The translations under genes and the position numbers were made by a program. From NCBI RefSeq assembly GCF_041381155.1, contig NC_091135.1:52961997-53025996 (forward strand): 64,000 bases of DNA. Reading direction: 5' to 3'. Every line of letters begins with the position of its first letter. Within the stretch, counting starts at the first letter, position 1. Positions 49,784 to 62,285 of the stretch are shown piece by piece. The notes under the pieces were generated by a model. That model was not told where the DNA came from. It did not search any database and was given only the letters and a program-made list of their open reading frames with translations. The DNA comes from Argopecten irradians. Taxonomy: Eukaryota > Mollusca > Bivalvia > Pectinida > Pectinidae.

Positions 49784-50065
49784 GTGCTGGCCGTTTACAT
49801 TTGTTTTTACTGTCCGGAAAATTTCGATACGTTCCGTATGGCTACCTGCCACCTGATTGAATGTCATAGTGACTTGACATTAGAGCTACGTAGACGGGAA
49901 AATAATAAGAAGCGCGTGCATACTTTAACATCACACCCGAACTCTGTAGAGAGGAGGGCAAAACAATACCTGTTATTGACAAAGTCGAAAAAATACATAT
50001 TTCTAGGAGAGATGTTGTACCGAAAGATAGCCCATTCAAGAAAGATATCTAAAGATAATGTTTAA
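49784..50065 (+). pseudogene. C2H2 zinc-finger exon-like fragment inside the 48890 element
   Basis: Seen: a strong polypyrimidine tract and TTTACAG acceptor at 49783, then an open frame of about 93 codons to TAA at 50063-50065; the frame also extends upstream to ATG 49730. It contains C-x2-C-x12-H-x4-H (CFYC...CHLIECH), a classical C2H2 spacing, followed by a basic segment (ELRRRENNKKR, HPNSVERRAKQYLLLTKSKK). The stop lies in the TTAA target site of the MITE that follows, so the true C-terminal part may have been cut off. I cannot name the family; it could be an exon captured by the element, a remnant of a host gene, or an element gene. No partner exons were found. Confidence 0.4.
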
Positions 50066-50421
50066 AGATGCTCCACCGCTGACAAATGGTATTTTTTCAC
50101 TATGAAAATCGGGAGCAAACGATTTAGTATTTTTCTTCAGTTATAAAAGTTACTTACTTTACACCATTACCACCATTGAAAAGTTTGAGCTTTTAATTTT
50201 ACTTCAAGTTAAAAATATGAAAAATAATTAATTGTTTCCCGAAAAAAAATCCGTGACACTATATTCTATATGGAATGAAGTACTGATTGCGTATGCACCA
50301 AAGGCGAAATAAATTATTTTATATTATTTTTTGTGTTAATTAGGCATTTATAAACACGATTAAATACTGGTTATTGTTCAACTAATGAATGTCATTTATG
50401 CTCTGTCGGCGGTGGAGCATA
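50066..50421 (-). mobile_element. TTAA MITE, copy 5
   Basis: TTAA at 50062-50065, left end AGATGCTCCACCGCTGACA, body matching copies 1 and 4; the right end reads GGTGGAGCAT followed by ATAA, so its last bases and the second TTAA have mutated. Confidence 0.85.
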
Positions 50422-51119
50422 TAAATACTTTAATACTTTTTGTTGCCCAGGCTTAAATTAATTGAAAAGAACTGTTTTTGCATGAATTGATCAAAATCAA
50501 AATGAATAATCATTCTGCATTGCGTATCGTTTCAATCAGTAATTTGATAATCATATAGAACGCTATATATTGCTATTTAGAAAGAAATATTTGACTTAAA
50601 AAGCTGCGTTTCTCAACTCATCAACCAATTTTCCGTACAATCGTCAACCAAGCTGCCGTACAATCACCATCCAAGCCCCCGTACACTTGATTTTTAACAA
50701 CAAGCAAGCCTCCGTACACAACGTGATTTTCACGTATTTATTTCGTAATCTTCATGACTTCAAATTTGTCATCGGGGCGTGAGATGCTTTCATATGTCGT
50801 GAATTAGCCATAGAAAATGAATTCCGTTATCAGGAAAGCATTAAATATCTATATCAGTGATTTATTTTGAACCGTCTTTTTCACTGCGGTACCCCCCTAC
50901 ATGTGACCCTGGATTCCTGTCTATTCCTCAATAAATATATGACGCTGGGGGTTGACAGATCGTATACGGACGCGATATATAATAAGCTTGAACTGGACAA
51001 TAGTTACAGATACATTCATTACATTAGAATTGTGCAAATATTGTAAAACTTATCCTTGTTGCGACAGGCCTCGCCTCGTCGATACCAATATCCGGTGTAC
51101 GGATACCCACAGTGGTTTA

Positions 51120-52015
51120 CCTCGCCGAAAGATAATAATATGAAATAGTGACTAGGTCGTTTCTATTTATTTTCAGTTTTTTTCTCCATTTTGAACAAAA
51201 TGGTTATGCAAACTTTAAAAATTAGTTTTTTTTAACACAAAGTACACAACTTTTATAGTTATTTTCAGTTCTATAATTCGTTTTATCTTTTATTACATTA
51301 TTTTTTTAACTATTTAGTCCCTTTAAGTAGGTACAGGATGCTTGAGGATTGCCCCGCCACTTGTAACAGTTCCCCAATAAATAATATTTTATTGATTTAA
51401 CCCTATAGTTAGATCAATACGATAATGTAACTATAAAGCTCACAACTAGTACACATAGGGTACCCATTATCCATTAGACATCAATATTTTTAAATGAGAC
51501 TTATCTAATCTGTCCTTTTGACTGGAATATATAGATATTTTTTATTTTGTTAATAATATAATATAGTGATACTTTTAATAATTGTAAATAACATTATACT
51601 CAAAAGTCAGTGTAGGAGGGGAAAATACATCATCAATGTCTCTCCATAAGTGTTAACGATTTCAACGAGGTCGTCATCAGCGAAGTATCAGCGAAGTATT
51701 TCCGTTTTGTTCAACTTTTATTCAAACCGAAGGTTATAATTTGATTCCGTGGCTCAATATTATACCATTTTATATCACTAGGTATAATCCTGATACTATA
51801 TGCTTACATGCATGTACTGTTGAAATTCCGAGACGTTAACCACTTAGTAGGGAGCTAGTCAATCTAACAAAGTAACTTTTATATAGTGTAAATAAAGTAG
51901 AGGTACATTGTATTTTAAATAAAACGCGAAATGAATCTTCACTTATGACATAGATTATGCAGAAAATCTTCAATTTGTTTGGTGTTGTAATCAAATTGTG
52001 ATGAAAAGGTAAACC
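51120..52015. other. AT-rich non-coding stretch
   Basis: No gene, repeat array or element boundary recognised. Confidence 0.4.
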
Positions 52016-52018
52016 TAA

Positions 52019-54156
52019 TAGTCCAGTAAAAATACGAAAAATAGAGACCTAACCTCCAAATAATCGCAACAGAATTTATTTTCTGCTTTTTAGGTTGGAG
52101 GATATTAGTATTTTACCATGAAAAAAGTCGCCAAAAATCATGTTTTCGGAAAATCGTTTTTACAACACCCGAAAAATAAGAAAATGTAAAGAAATCACAC
52201 TTTTGACCACTTTTGAGTACAATATCTGCTATTTTTGCATACTTGAAATATGAAATCGGGTATATAGTATGAGTAAGACAAACTTTAGGTTAGTACAAAT
52301 AAGTTGAAATGATACAATAATTTCAGTCAATCCAAGAAATAAAGAAGGATGAAGAGGGCTTAAAACCTTTTGAATTTAGCTAGCATTACCGTTTTTGTTC
52401 TTTTTAGATGCAAACATTTATAAAATCTTGCCCTGAACAATATAAGTTTATGGTTTAATGTCTTAAAGGATTACATTTTCTTTGATATTAATGCATGATC
52501 GATAAAACATTAGCTAGAAAAAAATTAACCTGTCAAGTTGACTAATCGTGCCAATTTGAAGTGTTTTTATACTTAGATTTTGGCAAAAAACCCATTTTGG
52601 TAGCTAATATTTTGGAAAATAAAAAAGCAAATGCTTCCAAATATGTTATTTCCTTTTTTGTATATTTTGTACTTGGACTCAATAACAATGCTTTCTAGTA
52701 ATATCATTATCAGTGTATAATGATAGTACAACACGTGCGGCGATTATATTGTTACGGGAATAGTCGCTGGCGTAGCAAAGTGGGGTAATGACCCAATGAC
52801 CCCACTTTTGGTGGGAACATATGAAAGACTTTTCCAATCAGATGTTCAATCGAATAAGTTGACGATGACGGTTGAGAAAGAATATATGGGTATTTTAATA
52901 AAAGAAAATATGCAACTGTCGCGAGAATAAATAATATAATTTTGCGTGAAAAACTGTAAATATAAGGAATGCATTTTGATTTTGTTGAGGTTATGAGGGT
53001 ATAATGATAATGGAGCCCGTGTAAATTTTATTAAATAATTTACACGTGTTCAATTATCATTATACTCTCATAACCTCAACAAAATCAAAATATATTCCTT
53101 AAATAAATATGCACATCTTATTTACTAGTAAAAACTTCCTATAACGTTAATTTGGCTGAATACCAAAACATGTCTATGTCCATAAATCTGCAATACAAAA
53201 ATCTCGATTTTTCGAATATGCTTTATTCGTTTGTCATAAAATTTTGCCAGTAAATAAATCACGATTTTCAGTTATAAAATTGAAATTAAACTTTTATTTT
53301 ATTCCTTTATCTCATTGAAAATTATGTAACCCCCATCCGGTTCCATTATGGAAAAATGAAAAACTGACCTATTCAAATATTTGATCAAAAAGAAACGTCA
53401 ATCTCACGTTATAAAGAACGCTCCATTATGGTGGTAATATCTGCCAAAGGATTTTGCAATATGATTAGTTACAAAAATAGATATTCACATTTTTGATATT
53501 TCAACTTAAGGACTTGCTCGACCTCACGTCTATTATATTTGGGGATATCCTGATATAGTTGTCTCTTTTCGGTGAGAATAGCCTACATCGAATCTGAATT
53601 AATAACTATCTAAACACTTGAGACGGTACTTACTGAATAATTCTTGAATAAAAAGACATATTATTCAATTTGGACTTCAAAATATCCTTGGAATGGCCAA
53701 AAGACTAACTCTGAACAACCATATTATCTCAGGTAGTGAAAGTGAAAAGTTTTATTTTTAAAGCCTTTAATCAACAAGTTTTATTCAAAAAGATTCCACC
53801 AAAATGAGTATCAATGGTATTGTTGATAATAACAATTTTTTTCTCAACAATCCAACAAAAGCATTTTCTCTGTGTTGATTTCCCCATATGTTTTTGTCAA
53901 TCTGTGCTGTCCTTATAACTTTCTTGCCATACAGTAATTTTCTAGTATCTCATGATAAGCATGTAAGTTTATATTTGGCTTCAAAGTAAGCAAATTATGC
54001 AAATATCCCTATTTTTCTGATTTTTTGGGGGTCAAGAAAAACGCTTTCCCAAAATTTTATTTGAGACGACTCTTTTCTTGTATGAAATAAAGTCAGATCT
54101 GTATGAAAACAAAGGAAAAATTCTGTTGCAATTATTTTGGGGTCTTTACTGGACTA
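52019..54156. mobile_element. Older 2.1 kb inverted-repeat element with TAA flanks (PIF/Harbinger-like)
   Basis: TAA at 52016-52018 and 54157-54159. Ends TAGTCCAGTAAA are inverted; after a 15 bp extra segment on the left, pairing resumes (AATAATYGCAACAGAATTT) and can be followed, diverged, for about 150-180 bp. Three-base TWA duplications are typical of PIF/Harbinger. No transposase frame. A separate hairpin (52963-53101) lies inside. Confidence 0.6.
52963..53101. repeat. 139 bp hairpin inside the TAA element
   Basis: AAGGAATGCATTTTGATTTT and GTTGAGGTTATGAG...TATAATGATAAT pair with ATTATCATTATACTCTCATA-ACCTCAAC and AAAATCAAAATATATTCCTT. The tip pairs CGTGTAAATT with AATTTACACG. Unlike the other long hairpins it lacks the CCGAGG apex. 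Confidence 0.88.
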
Positions 54157-54159
54157 TAA

Positions 54160-56519
54160 ACCAGACATCTATCTGTCATAATGTCTAAGTCTGATGTCAG
54201 GGCCAGAGTAGCTCGGGCTACATAATTTCATATCCAATTCTTATATAATTGCTATGCTGTTTGTATGAAAATTACAGAATGGGTTGAAATTAATTGATGT
54301 TAAATATATATGTATATATAAGAATAAAGTGAACCATCCCTATCCCGTAATGTGACCATGTAGGTAACATACAAATGATATCACATCGCAACCAAAAATC
54401 AATTTAGGAATCTATAATAAAACAGAGTAGGATTGATGACCCGCGGACTACAGAGTAAGGCGATTATTTCGTGAAGTATTAGTAATATCGACAAAACCAC
54501 ACGACCTTCACTTCATTACATATCACGACAATCATCTTATCTGATTACCTTATTTAGCCCGAGGCAAGGTAACGCTCGCACCACGAAAAATCTGTGTGTT
54601 GATGTATATTTGTTTATTTACGACTTCGTGTGTTAACTTCCGTGATTATTCAGAGATACAAAAGGTACCGCATTTCATTGCATTTCCTCACACTCGGTCA
54701 TAAATTTATGATAATTCCCTTTTTTCGGTTACACCTCTTGTACTTCCTTCCATACTAAACAATGATTTATTAATACATCTACATGTAGATCATTAACAAA
54801 CCTGGCCCGGCTGATCAAAAGATGATTAGGTTGATCACAGTTTAACGACGGGTTTTAAGATAAAATAAATTCTTGTACAACATGCTTGATAAAATTTTAC
54901 AGAATTCCCACGTATTCTATGTTTTAACCTACTTGTCTATCTTAGAGAAGACGTAATTACAGATTTTGCAGCAAAATGGAAATAAAAAATGTGCTAATCA
55001 AGTGATTATGCTAATAACCCTTTGAAAGGGCTCTGAACAACACATAATTTATTATTTTTTCTTATCTATAACAAATGATAGAAGACATCCTTAAGCTCGA
55101 CGTATAATATCTTATCGGTAATTGTATGATCAGCATGCACCTTGAATGGTCAGAGTCAGCATTTGGAGGTGAATGGGAAAGAAACCGAAGCACACACAGA
55201 AAGATAAAATATTACGGAAAGAAAATGAAACTTCAAGTATGTAATTATATGCATTAATTGGACGATTATTTTCGACCTTCATAGACATATCCAGTTGCTG
55301 TGGACGACAGATGTATATATCTCAAAGAAAATAGAGAGCCAAATTGGACTTGCAAAATCATATTAATTTTGTTTACCTAACAGACAAGGAAATGAACTAC
55401 GTATAGATACATATATATATATATATATATGTATTTGTGTTATCTGATAATCGTAAAGTCAGTTATCTGATAATCGTAAAGTCAGCAAATGGTAGTTAAT
55501 GCATTTTACACCAAGGACAGTTGTTAAGGAAACATAGACACGATTTATCATCTCCTAAGATATATGTTTTGTTACATTAAAAGGTTTACGTCGAGTGCGT
55601 TATTGACTAACAAGGCGCATATCTTTCCAGACATGGTCGTAATATCATTTCGAATCTTCATTTTATGTGAACATTTTCTAATTGTCTCATTGATTTTTAA
55701 TTAGAAAAACGATTTTATTTGTTAAATATGTTATGTTCATACATCTGACGAGCGATTGTGAGATTATGGCTATGTAGATGTGAGGAATACGATATAACCA
55801 AGGGCTAGCCACATAGTATCTCAATATCGACAGGCAATCTATTTCACCACTAAAAGACATGTACTTGTCGTTTTATAGTTAAAGCAATGATTGTTTTTTC
55901 ATGTTGATAACAGCTAGTAAAAATCCGAAGTAGCAAGAGTCGTCAATACAAACATATTTTCTTATTGGATGCGATGTATATGTTTGTGGGTTTAACATTT
56001 TTTACTTTTCATTCACGTGTTTATTGTATAGATTAACGCTCTGTCTCATTTTCACATGCCTTTATTTATGGCCCACTCTACAGTACAATAGAGATGTTGA
56101 TGTACATGTAATTTCATGTTGTAGGCAAATGTTACAAAAGCATAAGACACTAATATAAATATAAATAGTTTACGACACTTTTGCGCCCCTGAATAATTTT
56201 AATTTGAATTCGCTTAAAATCATGAAAGAAACTGTGTCTCATCTAACTATTAACCATTTATCAACCTCAAACATTGGCCCAGTTTAATCAACAATCCCCA
56301 ACGTAAAGAAATCTAACCAAAAAGAATCCATAGATATATCTACTCTAATGAACTTTCATCAACATTTGTAATGCTATTACACTGAAAATTTCAAGTTAAG
56401 GAGTTGATTAACGAGCAACGAATTGTGAAATTAACAATAGTTGTTACGGTTAACTTGATTACAACATGATACAATCGTAACAGTATACAAGTTTCTAGGT
56501 ATATAGATTTGTGTTAATA
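54160..56519. other. Gene-free stretch with a small AT microsatellite and a 23 bp duplication
   Basis: No coding region supported. An (AT)n run lies near 55408-55433. GTTATCTGATAATCGTAAAG + TCA is tandemly duplicated at about 55439-55484. The rest shows no element ends that I can pair. Confidence 0.5.
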
Positions 56520-56523
56520 TTAA

Positions 56524-59500
56524 CACTACCAGAGGGGAGATAGGTGACCGATTACGTTACTCCCGAGGCCGTGTTTAGTCACTACTATTCTGGTGGTTAT
56601 TGACAGCCGAGTGTATGTTCATCTGTATGGTAATATTGTCGATATCAATATATCAATTAAGCTTCCTCCTTGGTGTACCACTTTCATTAACAAATATCAT
56701 CAAGTAGTATGGCGGACTCGTATGCACGAATCGAATGAACTTTAGAAAACATTAACTGAGTACAATATCAAACTACACTTGGTCATTAGAACTGAAGCTT
56801 TTTAAACTGTAGTCCAACAAAGATAATCATTTAAGTATAGTGTTGAGATATATGAATATCAGATCTGTTGTGTACATCACTAATTATAAACATAATTTTG
56901 ATAATGCAAAATTATCTCAAAGAATATTTGTTTTCAAGAATCTGTGCAGCCATTTGTTTAGGAAAACATTTTGCACTGTAAACCCAATGACTTACTTATT
57001 GCAAAGTGACAAAGAAGATATTTACAATATGCCGAAGACATCTAGCTATCACAAAAATTGTTTATCAGGAATCGACTTCACTTAGCATTGTGTTGTGTAT
57101 TGCATGTAAGAGAGGCGGGAATTGCGTGTGCATTAATATACATGCAATGTATATAAAAAACAAAGTTGAGCTTATCATTAAGAGATCACTCGTTTTTACA
57201 TAACACAAAAACCTAACCCGCTCTGTCAAGGAGCCAGCCACGGAATGACGTGGTACGAATCATGTTCTTCGTTAAATCTGTTGGATAAAATTAACAACAC
57301 ATTAATTATATGTAGTAATGGTATGACCACCCCGAGGTATACCCAGTCTGTCTACCCAGGTATTTAGTACTGACACATAGACCGTCTCATACCTGTGGTC
57401 AGAATAATCATCAGTAATGACCTTACCATATCTGTAATGACCTTGCTATGTAGACGTGACCTTGTCGATTTGGTAAGAACACGTGCTTTTGTATTTTCAC
57501 AACATAAACTCGCATAAACTGAATCAAATAATCAAAATCTAATATTTATAATTAATGCTTGATAAGCGCCAAATATTTTGTTTTGTTTCCCCCAATTGAT
57601 AGTAGTGTAATACTAAATATTTCTTCCGAGATATGAAAGTGGCATGACAATGATTTAGTATGATTTTCAGAATTAGGTTTAGTTATCACGAGCTGTTCTC
57701 GTATTTGAGACTCGGATTTGATTGTTCCATTTCATCTGCACCTTTCGGCATTCAGACAAGTCCTTTAGGTCGGTCGTCTATTTGAAAACGTTAATTCACA
57801 ATTACAGTAAATGAACACAAGAAACCAATATTCTAGAAACGTTGTACAGACATATCAAGGATGCACACAATTAAATTATCCCAGCAAGGCTTTCTACAAT
57901 GTTGAATTTAGTACTAAACGACCGTCACGATCCTTGTGCAGAAAATACTTGTACACGCCACTAATCAAGTTATCCATATCATTGTAATGATTGCATGGCA
58001 AATGTTATTTCATGAATGGAACAGGCTTTTTAAAATCTTCTTGCATCAATAACTATGGGATATTGACAAACATTGTATTTCTTAATGAGGAAGGATGAAT
58101 GAGTTTGACTAATACAATGATAATTACAATAATCCTTCTAATAACCTCACTATCATCGATATAGTCTGGACTAGTTTATTGCTATGGAGTTCGTCTTGTG
58201 GTTCCGTTGGCGTCGCTGTTAGGCTGGGATTTGACCTAGATTTTGGTATGACTGATGTAATGGACGACTTACTCTTCCGAACCACCTTGTTCTGTTTTCC
58301 TTGAACTTAGAAATATTTGTAATTTTGAGTTATAGTTATATGATCACGTCCGTAGAAATTTAATTATACCTTGGTTATTATAAGGTTCCATTTAAAGTTC
58401 TTATCGAGTATAGAAAATTAAGCTTTAGCTAGATATTCCAGTATATGCACAAATAAATCGGGATGATGAAACTATTCAATTTTGCCACCGACATGCCAAA
58501 AAAGCACGTGTCCTTACGAATTCGCCGAGGTCATGTCCACATACCAAGGTCATTACAGATATGGTAAGGTCATTAGTGATGATTATTCTGACCACAGGTA
58601 TATGGCAGGGTATGTGTCAGTGTGTCAATACTAAATACCTGGGTAGACAGACTGGGTATACCTCGGGGTGGTCATATCATTACTACATATGTACATTAAT
58701 CGTAACATCTGTCATATTCAATCAACAAAGTCATCATATTTTCAACAGAAATTATTCCCATGACAGAGAGTCGTGACAGGCTTTTGTGTTTAGGCTTTTA
58801 ATGTATAGATTATCTCTTTAATGCATACCAATGCAAACAATCCCGTAAAATGTCTTCTTTCAGAGTCCGTAAGTGTTTCATAGTTTGAATTCAGCGGGTA
58901 GACTCGCAAAATGACTCTTTCTAAAAGATCAGACGTTGAATACCTCATTTATGATATACTTTTAAAGTAATTATCATTCCCACATTGCCTGCTGGTCTTA
59001 GCTTACATACATTGGATCTGGCCTAAAATGTTTAAAATTTGATAACTTTGATTCTCCTTCTATCGATATAAGAATCTTTGCTTATCATAGTTATTAAAAT
59101 GATAAAACTGTTTCATATTCAAAATGATATAACTGTCTCCATACAATACCCATACTACGTAGGGTCTATATCGAGGTTTTGTTTTTGTTTTCTGTTATTA
59201 CCGACACTTTGTAATTAGCTTCATCGCATGGAAGACGCCACATTTACATACGACAGTGAATTCCAACTCTGAAGTCATGTTTAAAGGATTCGAAAATATA
59301 AAATGACTCTTCTGTGTTGTTATACAAGTAAATAAACTGGTTTATAACTTCCAGTTATGAACTTTTTCTAGTGCACAGTCTATCGATGTTAACTAATCTA
59401 TCAATATGATGAAATTGCTATTTCTACACAATATATTAACTGATATTTTTTCCTGATTTAGTCGGATTTTAACTTAACTCAATGTTTTGTTCATAACTAG

Positions 59501-59735
59501 TTTGTAAGATCAGGAGTAATCGTATTTTGCAACACAACTATGGTCGGTTCATTGAAAGTTGTAAAATACTTAATGAATCCATCCGCCGTGAAGGAAGTTA
59601 GATTGACTTGTTTATGTTGATAACATAAATACACAGATTAACATACATTCGGCTGTCAATATTGGCCAGAATAGTAGTGACTAAGCACGGCCTCGGGAGT
59701 AACGTAATCGGTCACCTATCTCCCCTCTGGTAGTG
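56524..59735. mobile_element. 3.2 kb inverted-repeat element with TTAA target duplication
   Basis: TTAA at 56520-56523 and 59736-59739. Ends CACTACCAGAGGGGAGATAG are inverted, and identity continues through GGTGACCGATTACGTTACTC and the CCCGAGGCCGTG segment for about 110 bp. A second inverted pair lies inside: 57311-57450 against 58540-58692 (CCCGAGGTATACCCAGTCTG, GACCTTACCATATCTGTAAT). The small frames inside (56840, 57006, 58561) resemble nothing. Likely piggyBac- or Kolobok-type and non-autonomous. Confidence 0.78.
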
Positions 59736-59739
59736 TTAA

Positions 59740-62190
59740 TATAAACACTATAGAACTGTCTACCAAACTACGTCACTGTGTACTTTTATAGTGACGTCAT
59801 CTCCCAAGTGGTTAAGCCCTCAATTAGTTGTTAATTGATTAAACACAAAAATTGTTACCTTAAAAAGTTTAAACATTTGATTGTACATTTGAACAAACAT
59901 ATCCACGTTACAGAATATGGTTGGAGGTTACTGAAAACCTGCATATGCATTTGATTTACCAGAAGATGTGTAAAAATATTTTTAGTATCATAACATGTAA
60001 CACAAAAACATTACAATGACTGATACTAGAATAGGACAGTATATGTGTTTAAATACTAAGTTAATCACTTCTACTTGCCACAAACGTAGCTCTTCTCAGA
60101 GTTAACATTTATATTTAAATTGAGTAGAAAGTGAATACACATCTGAAAAGATGTGGTTACGAGATAATAGTTCTTTTCGCAATACTGATAGATTAATAGC
60201 AATATAGATACATATGGTGAATTGTGAATCAGAACATCACTGTCCTTCTATATGACACATTTCATTGATAAAGGTTGTCAAAAAGGGAAGTATAATAGAC
60301 ATAGGGTACCGGAAACAAACGTTACACAAGAACCTACTGGTCTATCTGACTTGTGATCAATATTTTATTGATTTTTTGAATTGTTTAAATCTCAATTTCC
60401 ATTGATTATTGATCAGGATACATACAATTGCTTTAGGTGCAGTTTAATCATAGTGTGGAATCATATATTTAATTTACACCTAACTACACCTGCTTGGCAT
60501 CAGTCGATACATGTAGCAAGGTTAATTTAGAACGTCCTAACGGTCATGCAATTACCTACTTTGAAGGTTGTTTGGACCTTAGGGTATACGGGGGATACAT
60601 ACCACGTAAAATTGCAATTACAACATGATTATTTATTTCCAAGAATTCCTTTTTGTGGCAATCCACGAAACGCCAATTTCTAAATGACTTCCACGTTCTT
60701 AACAACATGGTCTAATATTTTTGATTATCCTGATATTCTCACTGAGATTGCCATTTATGCTTATTTCCCTTTATAGTGTCCTGTTTGCCTGATTCTTTTG
60801 AGAAATAATCTGTGTGTTAAAGGAATACATTTAGTTCGCTGGCCGTAACGATATTATTTCTTAAAAGCAAACATTTTTATTTATTGTTTGAAGATAAAAA
60901 TATTCAACCTAGTTCCTACCTTGTCACAATTATATATTTACATATTTTGTTTCCTGCATGCAGTGAACTTCTTAAATATTTGTCAATGTAAATAAAATAT
61001 TTTGAAATGTATAATGGATTTAATAAAAACCAGAATACACATTGCATTCCTTGCACACTATGAACGTCATATCTTATTTCGTTTCAGGATATTTTGTTGT
61101 CAGATGTTAAAGACAACGCAATCCATTTTGAGTGTGCCTTACATATCTAACCACAACCTTCAACATCAATTATTGTTTGCCAAGCGTACGCCTCATTGAC
61201 AGACATTTGTTTTCTAGTTTGATGGTCTAATTGATATGTCAAAATCAATGTAAAGGGGAAAAACTGAAACAATGAAATTGTTGTGAAGAGGAGAAGACCA
61301 TTTTAGCGTTTTTCAATTCATTAAATAGAAAAGTTTTGATTGGTTCTTCACTGGTAATGCATGAAGTTATGCATTTTCAAAAATGGTAACTTTTGTGTTT
61401 GTCAAAATTGTTCCTTATATTGAAACCGGCCAGATAAAACCGTGCAAATGTTATTAGACATTTAAGGTATACATTCCAAAATGATAAGGCCAGTAAAGTC
61501 AGCCAATGGTCAAATATACTTGACCTAAATAAACAGTGGTCATTGAGAAGTTATTTTTTGTGTCGGAGTAAAACGTCACCATGAAATACTCTTATGAATG
61601 AACCACCGTAGTACTATCCCACCCCCGCACATACTTGTGGCTAAAAATGCAAGTCGAAATTAATATTGGATAATGATGAAAAAAATTAAGTGATTGCATG
61701 ACGCTTATACAGTTATTGTGCCAATTAATACTGTTTTCAGATACAAAACAGTTCAAGTAAACGTAAAATAAATACACAACTCCAACGTCTAGAAGCACCC
61801 GTTGATTTAGTTGCACCTAAGGCAACTATCAGTTCTTAAATTGGTGATCAAAAGGTTGAAAAAACAATAAAATATCAATAAAACACTGTTAGTACAATAT
61901 GATCCCACAGGGTGCTAGGATAGCGTTTGTTCCGTGTAACTTTGATTTTATTTCACTTCCTTCTTTGGAGTAGGTATTGACCGTGCAAATGAGTTATACG
62001 TTATACAAATACATATATTTTCTCACCCCTGGGGGCAAACACAGAGATTCTCAGCACACTGACAGGTATTTTGAGCCTACTCAATTAAATTCTTTACATG
62101 GGTATATCATGTAGTATCATACTAGGGTCTTGACAGGGGCTGATGGATGGGGGAGCGTCATAGATGTCACCCGTCACCGCCCCTCCCTGG
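59740..62190. other. AT-rich intergenic stretch upstream of the CUB gene
   Basis: No gene or repeat array recognised. The last about 100 bases become GC-richer and lead into the TATA box. Confidence 0.4.
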
Positions 62191-62200
62191 CTATATAGGG
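62191..62200 (+). promoter_or_regulatory. TATA box of the CUB-domain gene
   Basis: CTATATAGGG in a locally GC-rich context, 95 bp before the start codon. Transcription would begin about 62218-62225 (ACAGCATTCC), leaving a 5' UTR of about 60-70 bp. A sharp TATA promoter suits a regulated, tissue-specific secreted protein. Confidence 0.7.
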
Positions 62201-62285
62201 CCGGACACCCAGGGACACAGCATTCCCAGTTCCCCTCTCACAGGACTAACACATTTCGAGGACAAGTTGTTAGATACTGAAAACG

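Larger units (their letters stand above)
48890..51114. mobile_element. 2.2 kb element with 241 bp terminal inverted repeats (CACTGTGG) and 5 bp target duplication
   Basis: Direct repeat GTTTA at 48885-48889 and 51115-51119. Ends CACTGTGGGTATCCGTACAC inverted at both sides; inverted identity spans 48890-49130 and about 50873-51114 with only a handful of mismatches, so the insertion is fairly young. Inside each end are repeats of GTGTACGGGGGCTTG (left 49285, 49308, 49341; right, inverted, about 50648, 50672, 50705). The interior has a zinc-finger exon (49784-50065) and a TTAA MITE (50066-50421). Known: Transib/RAG-type elements make 5 bp duplications and start CACWRTG, which CACTGTG satisfies. 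No RAG1-like core or other transposase is readable, so it is non-autonomous if that assignment holds. Confidence 0.85.

Noticed and set aside
56840..58776. Short frames inside the 3.2 kb TTAA element as a transposase
   Set aside because: All are under 82 codons, lack a DDE pattern and do not join through splice sites.
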